The notes beneath the pieces are model-generated. The model was not told where the DNA came from. It searched no databases and was given only the letters and a program-made list of their open reading frames with translations. The position numbers and the translations under genes were made by a program. From Blastocatellia bacterium (lineage in GTDB: Bacteria > Acidobacteriota > Blastocatellia > UBA7656): DNA of 48,407 bases. Every line of letters begins with the position of its first letter. Within the stretch, counting starts at the first letter, position 1. Of this stretch, positions 48,407-48,407 are shown in pieces. The stretch spans positions 1 through 48,407 of the forward strand of contig DATENM010000029.1 of assembly GCA_035275065.1 (NCBI GenBank), given 5' to 3'.

Positions 48407-48407
48407 C

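Overview
The window looks like a high-GC chromosome segment from an acidobacterium, plausibly class Blastocatellia (inferred from gene content). The main pointer is a tandem run of MacB/FtsX-type permeases of the ADOP family (acidobacterial duplicated orphan permeases). A reaction-centre-type cytochrome c, a matrixin-like secreted protease with Ig-like repeats, and a secreted heme/ankyrin protein fit the same picture. No tRNA, rRNA or CRISPR array was seen.

Left part (1-10.6 kb) is mostly housekeeping. A 5' part of a Clp ATPase gene runs off the left edge; it appears to switch from ClpC-like to ClpB-like near base 555. Next, on the minus strand, is lysS followed by a LolC/E-type permease and a LolD-type ATPase, driven by a perfect-consensus promoter. 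A Clp ATPase lacking the middle domain diverges from lysS and ends at a clear terminator. A secreted LolA/RseB-like protein, two small coiled-coil proteins and a class I fructose-bisphosphate aldolase (fbaB type) follow.

Middle part (10.7-19.3 kb, all minus strand) is envelope and exported proteins: a heme-binding/helical-toroid/ankyrin protein, an 885-residue matrixin-like metalloprotease, a PBP1b-type bifunctional peptidoglycan synthase and a DUF2911-like secreted protein. The two spacers flanking the PBP gene each carry a 133-bp palindromic element. The two copies match at 131 of 133 bases and each is bounded by its own perfect 10-bp direct repeat. This is good evidence for a recently mobile miniature element.

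Right part (19.36-48.4 kb, all minus strand) is eleven ADOP permeases in a row, the last one cut by the window edge. One di-heme reaction-centre-type cytochrome gene lies in the row, 11 bp behind the ninth permease. No transporter ATPase and no PadR-type regulator is present in the row, so the permeases are orphan here. Several permease genes end in a nearly identical 57-bp block.

A feature running across the whole window is short tandem repeats of mostly 7 bp. They are usually arranged as two inverted arms filling the spacer between co-directional genes, and often begin exactly at the upstream gene's stop codon. The heptamer differs between spacers. Similar heptamer repeats are known from cyanobacteria (STRR); here they could form large hairpins in polycistronic mRNA.
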